13,137 nt of DNA, from the NCBI GenBank assembly GCA_004378665.1, contig SOIA01000116.1, positions 1-13,137 on the forward strand. Direction: 5' to 3'. The DNA is from Candidatus Aminicenantota bacterium. GTDB lineage: Bacteria > Acidobacteriota > Aminicenantia > Aminicenantales > Aminicenantaceae. The position numbers were made by a program, and so were the translations under genes. This document shows, piece after piece, positions 13,109 through 13,137 of the stretch (position 1 is the stretch's first letter; each line of letters opens with the position of its first letter). Below the pieces are notes generated by a model, which was not told the origin of the DNA, did no database searches, and saw only the letters and a list, made by a program, of their open reading frames with translations.

Positions 13109-13137
13109 TTTCAGGATTTTTACCTTTTCCTCAACAT

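Noticed and set aside
1..13137. CRISPR array, transposase or complete mobile element
   Set aside because: No regularly spaced 24-40-bp repeats, no recombinase or transposase motifs, and no duplicate of the tRNA 3' end were found on reading both strands.

Overview
The window looks like a chromosomal piece of a free-living bacterium of moderate GC content, with mostly housekeeping genes. pdxJ (the DXP-dependent vitamin B6 route) beside ftsH-folP-cdaA-cdaR-glmM argues against a classical Firmicute, because most Firmicutes make B6 through PdxST. The cluster order resembles deltaproteobacterial or Acidobacteriota-like lineages. That placement is inference from gene content; no rRNA or other phylogenetic marker was compared.

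Left part (1-4509). The start of an unrecognised leftward gene (1-123) is followed by about 245 bp of non-coding DNA with a repeat cluster. Next come two rightward genes: a PfkB-family sugar or nucleoside kinase (369-1292) and an unusual fusion of a nitrogen-PTS-type EIIA domain, a short coiled coil and a CdsZ/zf-RING_7-type zinc ribbon (1378-2193). The fusion gene has an extended -10 promoter only 8 nt before its ATG. A leftward secreted M14 metallocarboxypeptidase (2224-3879) converges on it. Divergent from the peptidase is a short GGQ release-factor-like ribosome-rescue protein with a basic tail (4081-4509).

Central part (4524-12254). A long leftward gene string reads, in transcription order, ftsH, folP, cdaA, cdaR, glmM, pdxJ and an M20-family N-carbamoyl-amino-acid-hydrolase-like gene. 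Junctions are tight: 3 nt for ftsH/folP, an 11-nt overlap for folP/cdaA, and 4-nt ATGA overlaps for cdaA/cdaR and glmM/pdxJ. The only larger gap, 59 bp before glmM, carries a good internal promoter. The string joins membrane proteostasis (FtsH), folate synthesis (FolP), cyclic-di-AMP synthesis and its regulator (CdaA, CdaR), peptidoglycan precursor synthesis (GlmM) and B6 synthesis (PdxJ). A 12-bp palindromic hairpin with a U run lies inside the last codons of glmM, directly before the pdxJ ribosome-binding site.

Right part (12255-13137). The ftsH promoter region faces a tRNA-Ala(GGC) gene with its own sigma70-like promoter. Beyond the tRNA lie AT-rich DNA with a four-unit, 10-bp phased degenerate repeat and a short ORF (12760-13038). 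That ORF has a perfect Shine-Dalgarno sequence but encodes only the C-terminal part of a SAM-methyltransferase-like protein. This is a plausible old integration or rearrangement edge next to a tRNA gene. I saw no CRISPR array, transposase or complete mobile element.

The observations most worth following are the EIIA/zinc-ribbon fusion with its apparently leaderless promoter, the RHL variant of the RHR catalytic motif in CdaA, the hairpin inside the end of glmM, and the tRNA-adjacent repeat and gene fragment.
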